Of a DNA stretch of 64,000 bases, positions 24,952 to 34,007 are shown in pieces. Numbering within the stretch: position 1 is the stretch's first letter; every line of letters starts with the position of its first letter. A program made the translations under genes and the position numbers. The DNA lies in assembly GCF_019443105.1 (NCBI RefSeq), contig NZ_JAHZIJ010000017.1, positions 46,353 through 110,352 of the forward strand, in the 5' to 3' direction. The notes under the pieces are model-generated. The model searched no databases, was not told where the DNA came from, and saw nothing but the letters and a program-made list of their open reading frames with translations. Source of the DNA: Paenibacillus oenotherae. Its GTDB lineage: Bacteria > Bacillota > Bacilli > Paenibacillales > Paenibacillaceae.

Positions 24952-26433
24952 TTAACGTAAAATGATGATTTCGTTCTTGTCGTAGAACACGCCGTTGCCG
25001 AACAACTCTGCAACTGCGCGAAGCGGAATGAATGAGCTGCCGTTGTTCACAACGACCGGCTGATCCAGCTTCAATGTGTCGCTTGGCTTGCCGTCTTGCA
25101 CGATCGAATCGGAGTCCACCATCAGCTCGGTTTTCTTGCCGTCCTTCACGATCGTTACCGTCTTCGTCTTATTGTCGTAGCTCACTTCAGCATGAATGGC
25201 GTCCGCGATCAGGCGTACAGGCACCAGTGTACGGGAAGTTGCTTTATTGATGTATGGAGCGCTTACTGCCGTACGGAGCTGCCCATCGACCGTATACGCT
25301 TTATCATTGACCTTAACTTGCGTACCATCTTTGATAACCAGATACTTCAGCATTTTGAAGGAAGCAGACTTGGCTTTCGCCAGATCCGACTGGTCAATCG
25401 CGTTAGCGAACTCAAGCGCGTAAGCAGCCGCTTGCGCGTAGTCTTCCTTCGAGAGGAACGCTTCCTGCGTGGACAAGAACATATTGCCCTCCATTGCGTA
25501 GCCGCGTGCTCCTTGCAGTTCGCCATCAGCCAATTTCTTCAGAGCGTTCGCTACGTATTCCGATACTTTGCCGATCATCGTCCGCTGCATAGCGGCCTGG
25601 ATTTTGTCTTTATCGATTTGGCTTGCGTCTCCCGATGCGAAGGCGCTCAGAATGTAGTTGGCATCTTCTACGCTGCCGCCTCTCAGGTATGTATACACAG
25701 GGAGGAAGAGGAAATAGCCTTCCGTTACGGCAGTCGGCTGGTCAGCGACTGGCTTCGCAGGTATATTCGTCGCGTACGTCATCGTTGCAAGCGCATAGGT
25801 TTTAATAATCGTTTTGTCCAGCACTTGGCGGTGTACGTTGTAATCATTGATATTTTTCGCTTCGAGATCAGCTTGCAGTTGTTCGATCGTTCCTGTCAGA
25901 ATGCCCACCATATCAAACCCATAGGATGCATCGCGTTTAGCTACCGTAGGTTGAATAACGCCTTCATAGATTTGAATGACTTTGTTGAATTCGGTCTTTG
26001 CCGTTGCGAAATCACTGCTTGCCAGCGCGGGCTTAATCTTGTTGTTGATCAAGTCGCGCATGCTGAAGTAGAAGTACCATTGGAGGCCTTTGTCGATCGC
26101 TTGTTTCGCTTGGCCCACTTGAAGCGTGCCTTTAATGGCGTTGTCCAGCACGAAGGAAATATTCTCATCGATCTTAGGATCGTCTGGCTTGATTGCTGCA
26201 TCGATTCGTTTCACGTCAGTTTGGAACTGATTTGTATACAGATCTTTGACTGCTTTGAGATCCGTCTTGTCCGTAAACAAAGCTTTGATATCAGCAAAAC
26301 CTTTAATTTGGGCCGCGATTGCCGCGTCTTCCGTAATGTTGAATTTCGACGCTGCGCTAGCTGCGGAAGCCGCAGTGATTATGGAAGTAAGTACTAACGT
26401 TAGACTCATGACAAGGGAAAATAATTTACGCAT
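24952..26433 (-). CDS. Secreted protein with copper-amine-oxidase-N (stalk) domain, FTR1 partner
   Basis: 493 aa. It has a signal peptide (KLFSLVMSLTLVLTSIITAASA), a helical domain of about 330 residues, then a stalk domain at about residues 375-493 (VKVNDKAYTVDGQLRTAV, TLVPVRLIADAI, SFIPLRAVAEL). The helical part has repeated helix pairs containing E/D and Y residues and resembles the extracytoplasmic helical modules found with FTR1 permeases. The start (26431-26433) is 8 nt after AGGAG. It lies 83 bp before the FTR1 gene. I infer that it binds iron or presents it to the permease; a direct metal site is not proven. Confidence 0.75.
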   Translation of the reverse strand: MRKLFSLVMSLTLVLTSIITAASAASAASKFNITEDAAIAAQIKGFADIKALFTDKTDLKAVKDLYTNQFQTDVKRIDAAIKPDDPKIDENISFVLDNAIKGTLQVGQAKQAIDKGLQWYFYFSMRDLINNKIKPALASSDFATAKTEFNKVIQIYEGVIQPTVAKRDASYGFDMVGILTGTIEQLQADLEAKNINDYNVHRQVLDKTIIKTYALATMTYATNIPAKPVADQPTAVTEGYFLFLPVYTYLRGGSVEDANYILSAFASGDASQIDKDKIQAAMQRTMIGKVSEYVANALKKLADGELQGARGYAMEGNMFLSTQEAFLSKEDYAQAAAYALEFANAIDQSDLAKAKSASFKMLKYLVIKDGTQVKVNDKAYTVDGQLRTAVSAPYINKATSRTLVPVRLIADAIHAEVSYDNKTKTVTIVKDGKKTELMVDSDSIVQDGKPSDTLKLDQPVVVNNGSSFIPLRAVAELFGNGVFYDKNEIIILR

Positions 26434-26458
26434 TTTCATCTCTCCTAATATAAATTGA

Positions 26459-27643
26459 TTATAATAATCCTTTCTTACGAGCAAAGTATAGACCCCCACC
26501 TCCTAAAAGAATAACGCCCGCCACTACGAATATCGTGACCGATGTATTCGTGCGATCCGTCCGCTCCATCGGAGCATGCCCTTCTGCCTCAGCTGCGGCT
26601 GCTTGGGAATCAGAGGCGGCTTTCTCGCTCTGCGCGCCTTCTGACGTCTCATCCGAACCTGCGGATACCTCGCTCGCATTTGTATCAGCCGGGGGGGATT
26701 CCTCAGCCGTCGGCTTGTCTTCAGCAACTGCTTCCTCTTGTCCAGCAGCCGCATCTGTACCCGGCTCAGCCGTGACAACCTCTGCGCTGGACTCCTCCGG
26801 TGTTGTTGCCTCGGTTACGGGTGCTTCTGCTTCCTCTTTAGGCTTGTCCACGGAAGCTTCCGCATCCTCGTTCTTCGGCTTGGAGCTTGCAGCTGCACCT
26901 GCTGCTGCGGAATCGGCACCTTTAACTGCTTCTGGCGCCTTTGGTTGGCCGCTTGGCTCAGGCTTTGCGGCAGCGCTTGGCTCTTTGCCAGGCGAAGGCT
27001 TCGGCGTGCTGGACGGCTTCGTCACCGGCTTGTCTTTGCCCGGAGCAGGAGCCGCTGGCTTGACATAAGCCTTGTAAGGGAACTGCGGATTAACCTTTCC
27101 GTAGATGAAATTCACCTTTTGCTTGAACGTATCCGGATCGGCATCCTTCTTTCCAACGCCGAACAGACCGGGATTGCCGAGCGCCTCCAAGGCTTCTTCG
27201 AACGCTTGATTGATCTGGTCAGTTCCAGATGAGATGTATGGGGACAGCGTATCGAAGGTCGCCTTCGCTTTCGCCAGCAGCAGCTTCGTTCCGGCGTAAT
27301 CGCTCAAATCCTTCTGGGCATAGGTGAAGCGGCGATCCAGGTTCATGACAAGAACCGCTTTGTAATTCGCAATAAGCAGCTTGCTGGCCTTCTCTTCCAT
27401 GTTCTTGTCCAGCGTTAGCGCAACGGCTTCGCCGAAATGCGATTTGATTTCCGAACGCCTGACTTTGTAAGCTTCTTCGGCAGCCGTCCAATCATTCTCA
27501 TTTACTGCACTGACAATGACCTTAAAAGTTTCTGCGACATCCTCGGTATTCGCATCACCGTAAGAATAGGCCAGCGCTTGAGCTGGCGACATCCATATCA
27601 GTAACGCAACCAGCATCAGCCCATTTCGCAACCATCTTGACAC
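26459..27643 (-). CDS. Secreted, membrane-anchored helical protein, FTR1 operon
   Basis: 394 aa. It has a signal peptide (LMLVALLIWMSPAQALA), a helical domain at about residues 27-190, then a linker of about 160 residues made mostly of Ala, Glu, Pro, Ser and Lys, and a C-terminal membrane anchor (VTIFVVAGVILLGGGGLYFA) with basic tail. The helical domain (ENDWTAAEEAYKVRRSEIKSHF, MNLDRRFTYAQKDL) resembles the N-terminal periplasmic domain fused to FTR1 in other bacteria. It starts at GTG after GGGAG. It probably projects from the membrane as an iron-handling partner. Confidence 0.72.
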   Translation of the reverse strand: MSRWLRNGLMLVALLIWMSPAQALAYSYGDANTEDVAETFKVIVSAVNENDWTAAEEAYKVRRSEIKSHFGEAVALTLDKNMEEKASKLLIANYKAVLVMNLDRRFTYAQKDLSDYAGTKLLLAKAKATFDTLSPYISSGTDQINQAFEEALEALGNPGLFGVGKKDADPDTFKQKVNFIYGKVNPQFPYKAYVKPAAPAPGKDKPVTKPSSTPKPSPGKEPSAAAKPEPSGQPKAPEAVKGADSAAAGAAASSKPKNEDAEASVDKPKEEAEAPVTEATTPEESSAEVVTAEPGTDAAAGQEEAVAEDKPTAEESPPADTNASEVSAGSDETSEGAQSEKAASDSQAAAAEAEGHAPMERTDRTNTSVTIFVVAGVILLGGGGLYFARKKGLL

Positions 27644-27662
27644 GTTTACACTCTCCCACTAT

Positions 27663-29237
27663 TTATTTTTCCGCTTGCCCCTCATCCGGCCTCATCCACT
27701 CATAAACCGTAATTCGAGAGTAGACCGGATCGAATAAATCCTCCGATGCGAACTCGGCCACCGGAATGACCCCCTTCGCCGCGTCGGCATTCTGCTGCAG
27801 AAACCCTTCGAGCACATGGTTCGTCAGATAGATTCGCTGCCCGTTACCTGACTGTACTAATGATTGAAAATAATCAAAGGTTACTATTTTGCGATGCTCG
27901 TACTCCGCCTGCAAGTAATGAAGCACCCGCGTTTCTTCCCAGGTGTACAGCACAAATGGCTGGTCCAATGTCTTCATATAATCATTCAATTGGTATACCG
28001 CCGGCTTCTGCCCGGCTTGAAGCTTGAGCCATTGCGCGCCAACAATCGATTGACTGACCAGTAATCCCGCCACTGCGATATAAATCGCCCCCGCTGCGGC
28101 CTTATGCCCATGCCATCCCCGGCAGCCGATGGATGCTTCGCGCAGCAATTGCGCCACTCGCAAAGCTCCGGCATACAAAATCAGCAGCAGCGGACCGGCA
28201 ACTGGGGCGATGTGGCGAGGCTTCTCGATATTCTGACCGAGCAGCACCCAGATCGCATAAGCCGCCAGGCTAATCAACAGCCACTTGCCAGACCGTTGTT
28301 CGGCTGTATCGTTCCATCTGCTTCCCCTTAACCTTCCAATTCCCCATGCTGCAGCAGCCAGAAGCAATCCGTAGGCAACTGCCAATACAACTGACCGGCT
28401 GAACCAGATGTCGCGAATCAGATGATCCTTGATCAGTGTGACAAGCCGCGTTCCAATGGGCATGCTTGAGTCGGCGATTCCGCCTCCCCATTCGGAGAAA
28501 TGCCCTTCTACGAAAGCGGTGGAAAGCTTCCAGAACCCCGGCAGCGTCCCTTCGGATTGAACCAAGCCGCCGATCCACACGAGCTGCGAGATCCCAATGG
28601 CTGCAATCGCCAGAATGAGCCTTCGGAGCCTGCCACGGCTGTTCGCCGCGCTGCTGAATTGAATAATGAGCAGCAATGCAAGCGCAATGCCGAATGGGAA
28701 ATACGATAATCGAATCCCCATCAGTATGCTGAACAATAAGATCGCTGCACCCAAACGAATGTTGGACTGTGGCCGGTCCAAGGCCGAGCGAACGCTCCAC
28801 AGATACCACCAGAGCACTGCAATACCTGCGCATTCGGACATGGGCCGCGAGCCCATCAGCCATAAGTACGGCAGCGACTGAACACCCACTGCTACCCAGA
28901 GGGCGTTGATCCACCCCACAGATCGCCTGGCTAACAGCGTAATCGGCAGTGCCGAGCTTAAGGCAAGGACAGCATTCCATAGAATCAGCGACTGGGCTGG
29001 GTCCACGACCCACGCATGAACCAGCTTCGCCCCCGCAATGAAATACGGATACCCCGGAAAATGAGGCTGCATCGCGAGCAGATCGAACCGGTCTACAGCG
29101 AGTGCGAAATCCGCCTCGTCCCATGAGCTCACAAACGGGCTTGCGTACAGCAAATTCATGCAGAAGATGGCGGCAAGCGCGATAGAAGCAGTGAGAATAA
29201 ATATGCCGCGTGCTACCAGGCTAGATCTATGTTTCAC
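27663..29237 (-). CDS. GT39/ArnT-like membrane glycosyltransferase
   Basis: About 524 aa with roughly eleven hydrophobic segments and a C-terminal soluble domain. SSWDEADFALAVDRFDL in the first outside loop has the acidic motif of GT-C enzymes that use polyprenyl-phosphate sugars (PMT/ArnT type). HFPGYPYFIAGAKL follows, also typical. The GTG at 29235-29237 overlaps the GT2 gene; a TTG at 29258 would add 7 residues. It would transfer a sugar to an outer-surface acceptor, using the lipid-linked sugar made by the GT2 gene product next door. Confidence 0.78.
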   Translation of the reverse strand: MKHRSSLVARGIFILTASIALAAIFCMNLLYASPFVSSWDEADFALAVDRFDLLAMQPHFPGYPYFIAGAKLVHAWVVDPAQSLILWNAVLALSSALPITLLARRSVGWINALWVAVGVQSLPYLWLMGSRPMSECAGIAVLWWYLWSVRSALDRPQSNIRLGAAILLFSILMGIRLSYFPFGIALALLLIIQFSSAANSRGRLRRLILAIAAIGISQLVWIGGLVQSEGTLPGFWKLSTAFVEGHFSEWGGGIADSSMPIGTRLVTLIKDHLIRDIWFSRSVVLAVAYGLLLAAAAWGIGRLRGSRWNDTAEQRSGKWLLISLAAYAIWVLLGQNIEKPRHIAPVAGPLLLILYAGALRVAQLLREASIGCRGWHGHKAAAGAIYIAVAGLLVSQSIVGAQWLKLQAGQKPAVYQLNDYMKTLDQPFVLYTWEETRVLHYLQAEYEHRKIVTFDYFQSLVQSGNGQRIYLTNHVLEGFLQQNADAAKGVIPVAEFASEDLFDPVYSRITVYEWMRPDEGQAEK

Positions 29238-29979
29238 GTGCTTGCCTGCTGCGGGCAACGTATTTGCTGCGATAGACAGGACGCTTCATTTCCTTATAAA
29301 TAGCCGGAATCACGGAAGACACATATTGGCGGAACTTAATGAAGGACTGTCCCTGCGTGCGGACCTTGTAAGCGATCGGAACCTCCTCAAGACGGAAACC
29401 TTGCCTCAGCAGATTCAATGTGAGCACCTGCGCATAGTTGTAATCGTGAATAATTTCCCCACACTCCATGGCCTCTCGGGAAAAGCCTCGCATGCCGGAC
29501 TGTCCGTCATAGATCCATTTGCGCAGCAGAATCGACTGGAGCAATGTAAATAGGTAGTTCCCGAGCCGGCGATGCACCTTCATTCCGAGAATGCTTCCCT
29601 TAAACCGCGAACCGAACGTGTAGTCCGCTGTTCGATTGATGATGGGAGCGACGACATCTGGAATTTGCTCTGGCGGATACTCGTTGTCGGCATCGATCAT
29701 GAGGCCGATGTCCGCATCCAACAGGCAGCACTGCCTCAGCCCTTCCCGGACGGCAGCACCAAGGCCTTGATTAGCCCCGAAGGAGAATACATAATCGGCT
29801 CCGGCTTGCCGTGCCACCTCGACGGTTCGATCAGTCGAACCATCGTCAATGACGATAACTTGCACGTTATATTGAGGATGGAAGCCTCTCGGGACGCGCG
29901 CGATAACCTCCGCAATGCTCAATTCCTCGTTATAGGCGGGTATGAACACGACGAGCTTCTTGTTCGGTTTAAGTTTCAT
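29227..29979 (-). CDS. Glycosyltransferase family 2, DPM1-like
   Basis: 250 aa. GT-A fold motifs are clear: VVFIPAYNEELSIAEVI at the start, VIVIDDGSTDRTVEVA (about 40-55), the metal-binding MIDADNEYPPEQIP (near 95), and GQSGMRGFSREAM. There is no membrane segment at the C-terminus, as in bacterial polyprenyl-phosphate sugar synthases of the DPM1 group. It likely makes polyprenyl-P-hexose for the adjacent GT39-type enzyme. The gene overlaps both neighbours and is part of the FTR1 operon. Confidence 0.85.
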   Translation of the reverse strand: MKLKPNKKLVVFIPAYNEELSIAEVIARVPRGFHPQYNVQVIVIDDGSTDRTVEVARQAGADYVFSFGANQGLGAAVREGLRQCCLLDADIGLMIDADNEYPPEQIPDVVAPIINRTADYTFGSRFKGSILGMKVHRRLGNYLFTLLQSILLRKWIYDGQSGMRGFSREAMECGEIIHDYNYAQVLTLNLLRQGFRLEEVPIAYKVRTQGQSFIKFRQYVSSVIPAIYKEMKRPVYRSKYVARSRQARET

Positions 29980-31459
29980 GAGGTCCCTCTTCCTTGAATG
30001 CGTCGGTTAACACCTGTCCCCGGCTTGCGCTTGGATACGGCGCGCCTAACAGGTAAGCGAGCGTCGGAGCCATGGATATAAGCGAATGGCGCTCATCGAT
30101 TCTAATGCCTTGCCGGATCGTCTTCCCATGCAGGAAGAAAGGAACGAACCTCTCTCCCTCGTCCAGATGGCCGTGTCCGCCAATGCCATCAGCCTGGCCG
30201 TGATCGGCGCAAATAATTAGCGTCGTATTGTTCATCATCCCTTGATCATCCAGCCAGCCGACGAACTCCTCAACCAGCCGGTCTGCCTCGGCGATCTTCT
30301 CCAAATACTCGTCGTACAGTACGCCCATGCTGTGTCCGGTCTGGTCAACCGCAATCATCTGGACGACGAATAAGTCCGGATTCTGTTCAGCCATAATCTT
30401 CTTGGCACGATCAATGATGTTGCGGTCGGCTTTGTCGTTATGCATAACGGCCGTCACGCTCTCCACATCGTCGCCCATCGAATCAATCAGATGAGCAATG
30501 CCAAGCAGCCGTCCTTTTTTCCCTACCTTCCGCAGCGAATCGAATATGCTTTCCACTCGAATGCCCAGCTTCCATACCATATTAGATCGAATGCCATGAT
30601 CCCTGGGATAAGCGCCGGTGAACATCGATGAGAAACAAACGACCGTTCTTGCCGGATATACCGTCTCCATCTGCGTATACTCGGTGCCTTCCTGGCGAAG
30701 CTTCTTCAGGAACGGAGCATCCGCCTCTTCGAAGCGCTCTTTGCGCATCCCGTCAATGACGATTACGATAACCTTCTCATTCATCGGTTTGCCTGTTCGA
30801 TCAGGCGTGTTGGTGAGCGGCGCCGTTTCCTTCGGCTTCCAATCGAACAGGTTCGCATGCAGAATCCAGCTGTACAGACCGAAGGATAAGGTGAATATCC
30901 CCATTGCGAGAACATCCTTTTCCGTAAAAGCAGTGAACCATTCGCCTTCTCCCGATGAAGCCAGCAAACGGTAACTGTGGTTCCACAGGAACAGCAGGAG
31001 CAGCAGCTTTGGCAGTTGCTCCTGCGCATTGCCGCTCGTCGAATCGCTGTTCTTCAGCACAAGCTTCCAGAACCGCTTGAAGTTCCACCATGACGTGCCG
31101 ATCCTCATTCGATAGTAGAACGTTCCCCAGAAGAACACTGTAAAGAAAAAGTACAGCCCGATGGCCGCCGCATACAGCGACAGATTGTGGGGCTCCCAAA
31201 TGAGCAATGCCGCTATGACAGGAAACCACAAATAATTTCGCAGGAACAACGGAAAATCGAAGCAGTAGCATAATGCAAACAACGGCAGGAGCAGAAGCAG
31301 GCTTAGGCCGGCACTTGTCCAGAAGCTGCTGTCGAGCCACTGATTCGAGCGGTACAGCAGAAATACGGATACTGCAAAAATCGGCGTAAACGGCTTTCCC
31401 TCATTTAGCAGGTTCCAACATCTCGCCGCTACAATTTCAAATGATGAAGCTTGTTTCAT
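29969..31459 (-). CDS. Membrane-bound type I phosphodiesterase / alkaline-phosphatase-fold protein
   Basis: 496 aa. The first 180 residues hold several hydrophobic segments. A soluble domain of the alkaline-phosphatase superfamily follows: IVIDGMRKERFEEADAPF (first metal Asp, near 235), the Thr nucleophile in ETVYPARTVVCFSS (near 278), VDQTGHSMG, ADHGQADGIGGHGH. This pattern is that of nucleotide pyrophosphatase/phosphodiesterase enzymes. It may process phosphodiester groups on lipids or glycans at the surface. The start overlaps the upstream flippase-like gene by 4 nt, showing tight coupling. Confidence 0.82.
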   Translation of the reverse strand: MKQASSFEIVAARCWNLLNEGKPFTPIFAVSVFLLYRSNQWLDSSFWTSAGLSLLLLLPLFALCYCFDFPLFLRNYLWFPVIAALLIWEPHNLSLYAAAIGLYFFFTVFFWGTFYYRMRIGTSWWNFKRFWKLVLKNSDSTSGNAQEQLPKLLLLLFLWNHSYRLLASSGEGEWFTAFTEKDVLAMGIFTLSFGLYSWILHANLFDWKPKETAPLTNTPDRTGKPMNEKVIVIVIDGMRKERFEEADAPFLKKLRQEGTEYTQMETVYPARTVVCFSSMFTGAYPRDHGIRSNMVWKLGIRVESIFDSLRKVGKKGRLLGIAHLIDSMGDDVESVTAVMHNDKADRNIIDRAKKIMAEQNPDLFVVQMIAVDQTGHSMGVLYDEYLEKIAEADRLVEEFVGWLDDQGMMNNTTLIICADHGQADGIGGHGHLDEGERFVPFFLHGKTIRQGIRIDERHSLISMAPTLAYLLGAPYPSASRGQVLTDAFKEEGPHET

Positions 31460-32430
31460 AAAAACGTCCTTTCACGCTTAGAAGTCGTATCTGTCGTTTG
31501 TAGTGAAGGTTGACGCGGTATTCGTATCCATTCCCTCGCTTCGCGGAGGCGAACGGGCATCCGGATCAGCGAGTAGGCGCCCAGAATATAAGCTGCCGCG
31601 AATTTAAAAGCATGTGCAAGCAATGCCGTTGCGTAAGCCTCGTCCCAATTCACGCCAAGCACCGCCAACGTGCCGCTTAATGTGTTCTCATAGGTGCCGA
31701 TTCCGCCAGGCGTAATATGGAATACTTGGCCGCCGATGGTTACGCTATTCGCCCAAACCGACGAAGCAACGCCCAGCTCGATGCCTCCCATCCGGGCAAT
31801 GCCGAGCAGGATAGCCGCTTCCAATATCCAACTCACCGCAACAAGCAGGAGAATGTATGGCCCTTGCCGGGACGTCGCGACGGCTTTGAGCTGCTCCCAA
31901 TGACGCTGCACGAAGGGCCACCGGCGAATCGGCAGTATGATTATCGCAATGCCTGCCAGAATCACCATGACGGCTATGGCGGCAAATGTAATCCAGGATA
32001 CAGCCATCCCTAACCACAGCATGCCTGCAGCCGATATGAATCCGAGCACGAGCAGATCGACAAGCCGCATCATCATGACACTATGGAGAGCGGCATCCCA
32101 TTGCAACCGGGCCTTTTTCATCAATATGCCTGTACGTACCAAATCGCCGATCTTGACAGGCAGCAGATGGTTGATCAGCAAGCTGTAAAATAACCCGTGA
32201 AGATAAAGCCCGATAGGGTGTTCATGCCCTAAATAAGCACGCCAGGCAGCGGCTTTGAGCAAAAACGACAGCCAGTATGCCGCAAACATTATAATTAGCC
32301 AGCCTGGATGAGCAAGTACGGCATGCAGCCGTTCAAGCAGCTGGCGCGAATCAAACAAGTTCCAACTCAATAAGATGAACACGATCAGAAGAACAAATCC
32401 GACACCACTGCTGATCGTTCTTCCCATCAT
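31456..32430 (-). CDS. LPG-synthase TM-domain (UPF0104/YbhN-like) membrane protein
   Basis: 324 aa with about eight membrane segments and no cytosolic synthase domain. LPVKIGDLVRTGILMKK (near residue 92) and ITPGGIGTYENTLSG (near 240) are the hallmarks of the lysylphosphatidylglycerol-synthase transmembrane family. Such stand-alone proteins are thought to translocate lipids or lipid-linked substrates. Its ATG overlaps the stop of the regulator gene (ATGA). In this operon it may flip the polyprenyl-linked sugar, which is inference. Confidence 0.82.
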   Translation of the reverse strand: MMGRTISSGVGFVLLIVFILLSWNLFDSRQLLERLHAVLAHPGWLIIMFAAYWLSFLLKAAAWRAYLGHEHPIGLYLHGLFYSLLINHLLPVKIGDLVRTGILMKKARLQWDAALHSVMMMRLVDLLVLGFISAAGMLWLGMAVSWITFAAIAVMVILAGIAIIILPIRRWPFVQRHWEQLKAVATSRQGPYILLLVAVSWILEAAILLGIARMGGIELGVASSVWANSVTIGGQVFHITPGGIGTYENTLSGTLAVLGVNWDEAYATALLAHAFKFAAAYILGAYSLIRMPVRLREAREWIRIPRQPSLQTTDTTSKRERTFL

Positions 32431-32780
32431 CCAACATGGACGCCATTCGATGAAGCAAGCTGCTGAACGAAGTCGAAATTGTCCGGGCGGCGCTCCAATT
32501 GCTCCTGCTGTTCCCGGCAGGCGCCATTCCAGACCCGAGCGCCGGTATCCGTAATCATCATGCGTTGACCGCCCATCTCTTCCTGCGCTATTAGTCCGCT
32601 AAGAGCCAGGCTGTGGGTAACCTTCCTTATGGAAGGCTGGCTCAGGTTAAGCAGCTCCGCAAGTTCTGCTTCTGTAATGGAGCCTCTTTGGATCAACATT
32701 TCCAGCACTCTGAATTTATAACGTTGCGAGCGCGGCTTCCGATCAGTCTTTCTGGTCTTGTATAGGATACGAGCGTACAT
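32427..32780 (-). CDS. Winged-helix transcriptional regulator heading the FTR1 operon
   Basis: 117 aa. After a basic N-terminus (YKTRKTDRKPRSQRYKFRVLEML), a helix-turn-helix is visible: GSITEAELAELLNLSQPSIRKVTHSLALSGLIAQEE (about residues 34-70), followed by a wing (GGQRMMITDTG). It resembles MarR/LexA-like winged helices but I cannot assign a named family. ATG 32778-32780 has GGGAGGG 6 nt upstream. A Fur-like box lies about 55 bp upstream, so it may be both iron-regulated and a second regulator for the operon. Confidence 0.75.
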   Translation of the reverse strand: MYARILYKTRKTDRKPRSQRYKFRVLEMLIQRGSITEAELAELLNLSQPSIRKVTHSLALSGLIAQEEMGGQRMMITDTGARVWNGACREQQEQLERRPDNFDFVQQLASSNGVHVG

Positions 32781-32832
32781 GTCTCTCCCTCCCTCTTGGA
32801 AACCTGTCTGTATCTTATTCTCAATCATGTAT

Positions 32833-32850
32833 TGATAATGATAATCATTA
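32833..32850. promoter_or_regulatory. Fur-box-like palindrome upstream of the FTR1 operon
   Basis: TAATGATAATCATTA (32836-32850) is a perfect 7-1-7 inverted repeat, overlapping TGATAATGATAATCA (32833-32847), which has one mismatch to the Fur box. It lies about 55 bp before the first gene of the operon that ends with FTR1. Confidence 0.78.
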
Positions 32851-33025
32851 GTAAGACATTTGCAATTATAGCGCCCGAAAATGAGAAAATGATGTGAAAA
32901 CTAGTTTTTTTTCAGAAAAGTATTAGAAGCTCTGCTAGAAGCTCGAAAAAGTAACGCCTTCGCTCGTTTTTCTTGAAAATTGCGTGAAACTTGAACACCT
33001 GACATTGGTCGATTCAGTGGATATA

Positions 33026-33058
33026 AAAAGGAGAGCTGTCCACTTATGGACAGCTCTC
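33026..33058 (-). terminator. Strong terminator hairpin read on the minus strand
   Basis: GAGAGCTGTCCA (33031-33042) and TGGACAGCTCTC (33047-33058) are perfect 12-bp arms with a 4-nt loop. On the minus strand they are followed by CTTTTT. No intact gene ends nearby, so it may belong to a lost gene or to the repeat-rich segment next to it. Confidence 0.7.
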
Positions 33059-33159
33059 AGGCTGTTGAGAAACCCCTGTTTCGAAAATTCTGCTTTGAAC
33101 AAGGATGTTCTTAGATATCGTTTGCTAATCGATTAGAAGAAAAGTTTGTTAGGCGGTTC

Positions 33160-33720
33160 CGGCCATGATAATTTCAATGGAGCACGCGAAACGAAAATCG
33201 GTAAATGACTCCCACTCGGGAAGTGAAGGCGAAAAGGCGGCAGAAGGCAGAGCTTGCCTCCCGGCGCTCGGTGCCATCGCGGCACGCGGTACTCGGTCAC
33301 ACGTCGGCGGTCAAACCGAGCGGAGTAAGAAACCTGCGAATGCGCATGAATTTCGGTTACGAGACGCCTAAATGGTAAAATTCCTGCGATCACGCAGGAA
33401 TTTTAGGGAAAATTGGCCGATAAGGGGAAATGAAGGCAAAATTCCTGCATTCTGGCAGGCATTTTGCCTTCACCAGGCCAGAAGTGAGCAAAAACATGCG
33501 GTTTCGCAGGTTTCGCTTAGCTCGCTTCTCGCTTTTCACTGTTTACTTCTCACTTTTCACTTTCACTTCTTACTTCTCGTTTCTGGTTTGTCGCTTTTTA
33601 CTTCTCATTTCTCGTATGTCTCGGCGGTTGGACTTACGGATCGTCCTCTGGCGAGAAGTATTTCAACAATCTGATGATCGCAGATATTTCATATCGCCAA
33701 GCTTCTTTTCACCGCAAATC
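33160..33720 (+). repeat. Dispersed hairpin repeat, copy C
   Basis: The core runs from about 33310 to 33515. Module 2 is here a perfect palindrome: AAAATTCCTGCG, ATCA, CGCAGGAATTTT (about 33377-33404). The main hairpin at 33432-33471 has GAAGGCAAAAT paired with ATTTTGCCTTC, so the stem has changed in both arms compared with copies A and E. A pyrimidine-rich stretch of TTCTCACTTTTCAC-like units (33520-33625) follows, then the tail GGATCGTCCTCTGGCG. The rest of 32851-34007 holds no supported gene. Confidence 0.85.
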
Positions 33721-34007
33721 CTGCACTTATGCCACTTACGCAGTCGTCCATCACTGAGCACCGCCATATGCTATCACAACAGCCCTCGGCGAGCCTATAA
33801 GCAGCCCTGCACGTTGCATTTGCTATATGTAAACTTTATTAATTATGTCGTTGAAACTCTATGATTCACCGTCTTTTTTATCGTTTTTCCGTCGTCGCTT
33901 TATATCAAAATGTCGTTTTTAGATTTAACTTTCCTTTGCTATTTTATATTTACTTGCACTGTTGTCATTCAACTAACGTTCTTCCGTTAGCGGAACACTT
34001 TGTACGG

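Noticed and set aside
25096-26397. 433-codon open frame antisense to the stalk-domain gene
   Set aside because: It lies opposite a gene with signal peptide, stalk domain and ribosome-binding site. Long antisense frames are common in such codon usage.
33031-33058. LexA- or regulator-type operator in the 12-bp palindrome
   Set aside because: The following CTTTTT on the minus strand makes a terminator the simpler explanation.
33133-33393. Minus-strand frame of 86 codons with HAHSQ-like repeats
   Set aside because: It is the reverse reading of repeat modules CCTGCGA...ATGAATTT and is not conserved.
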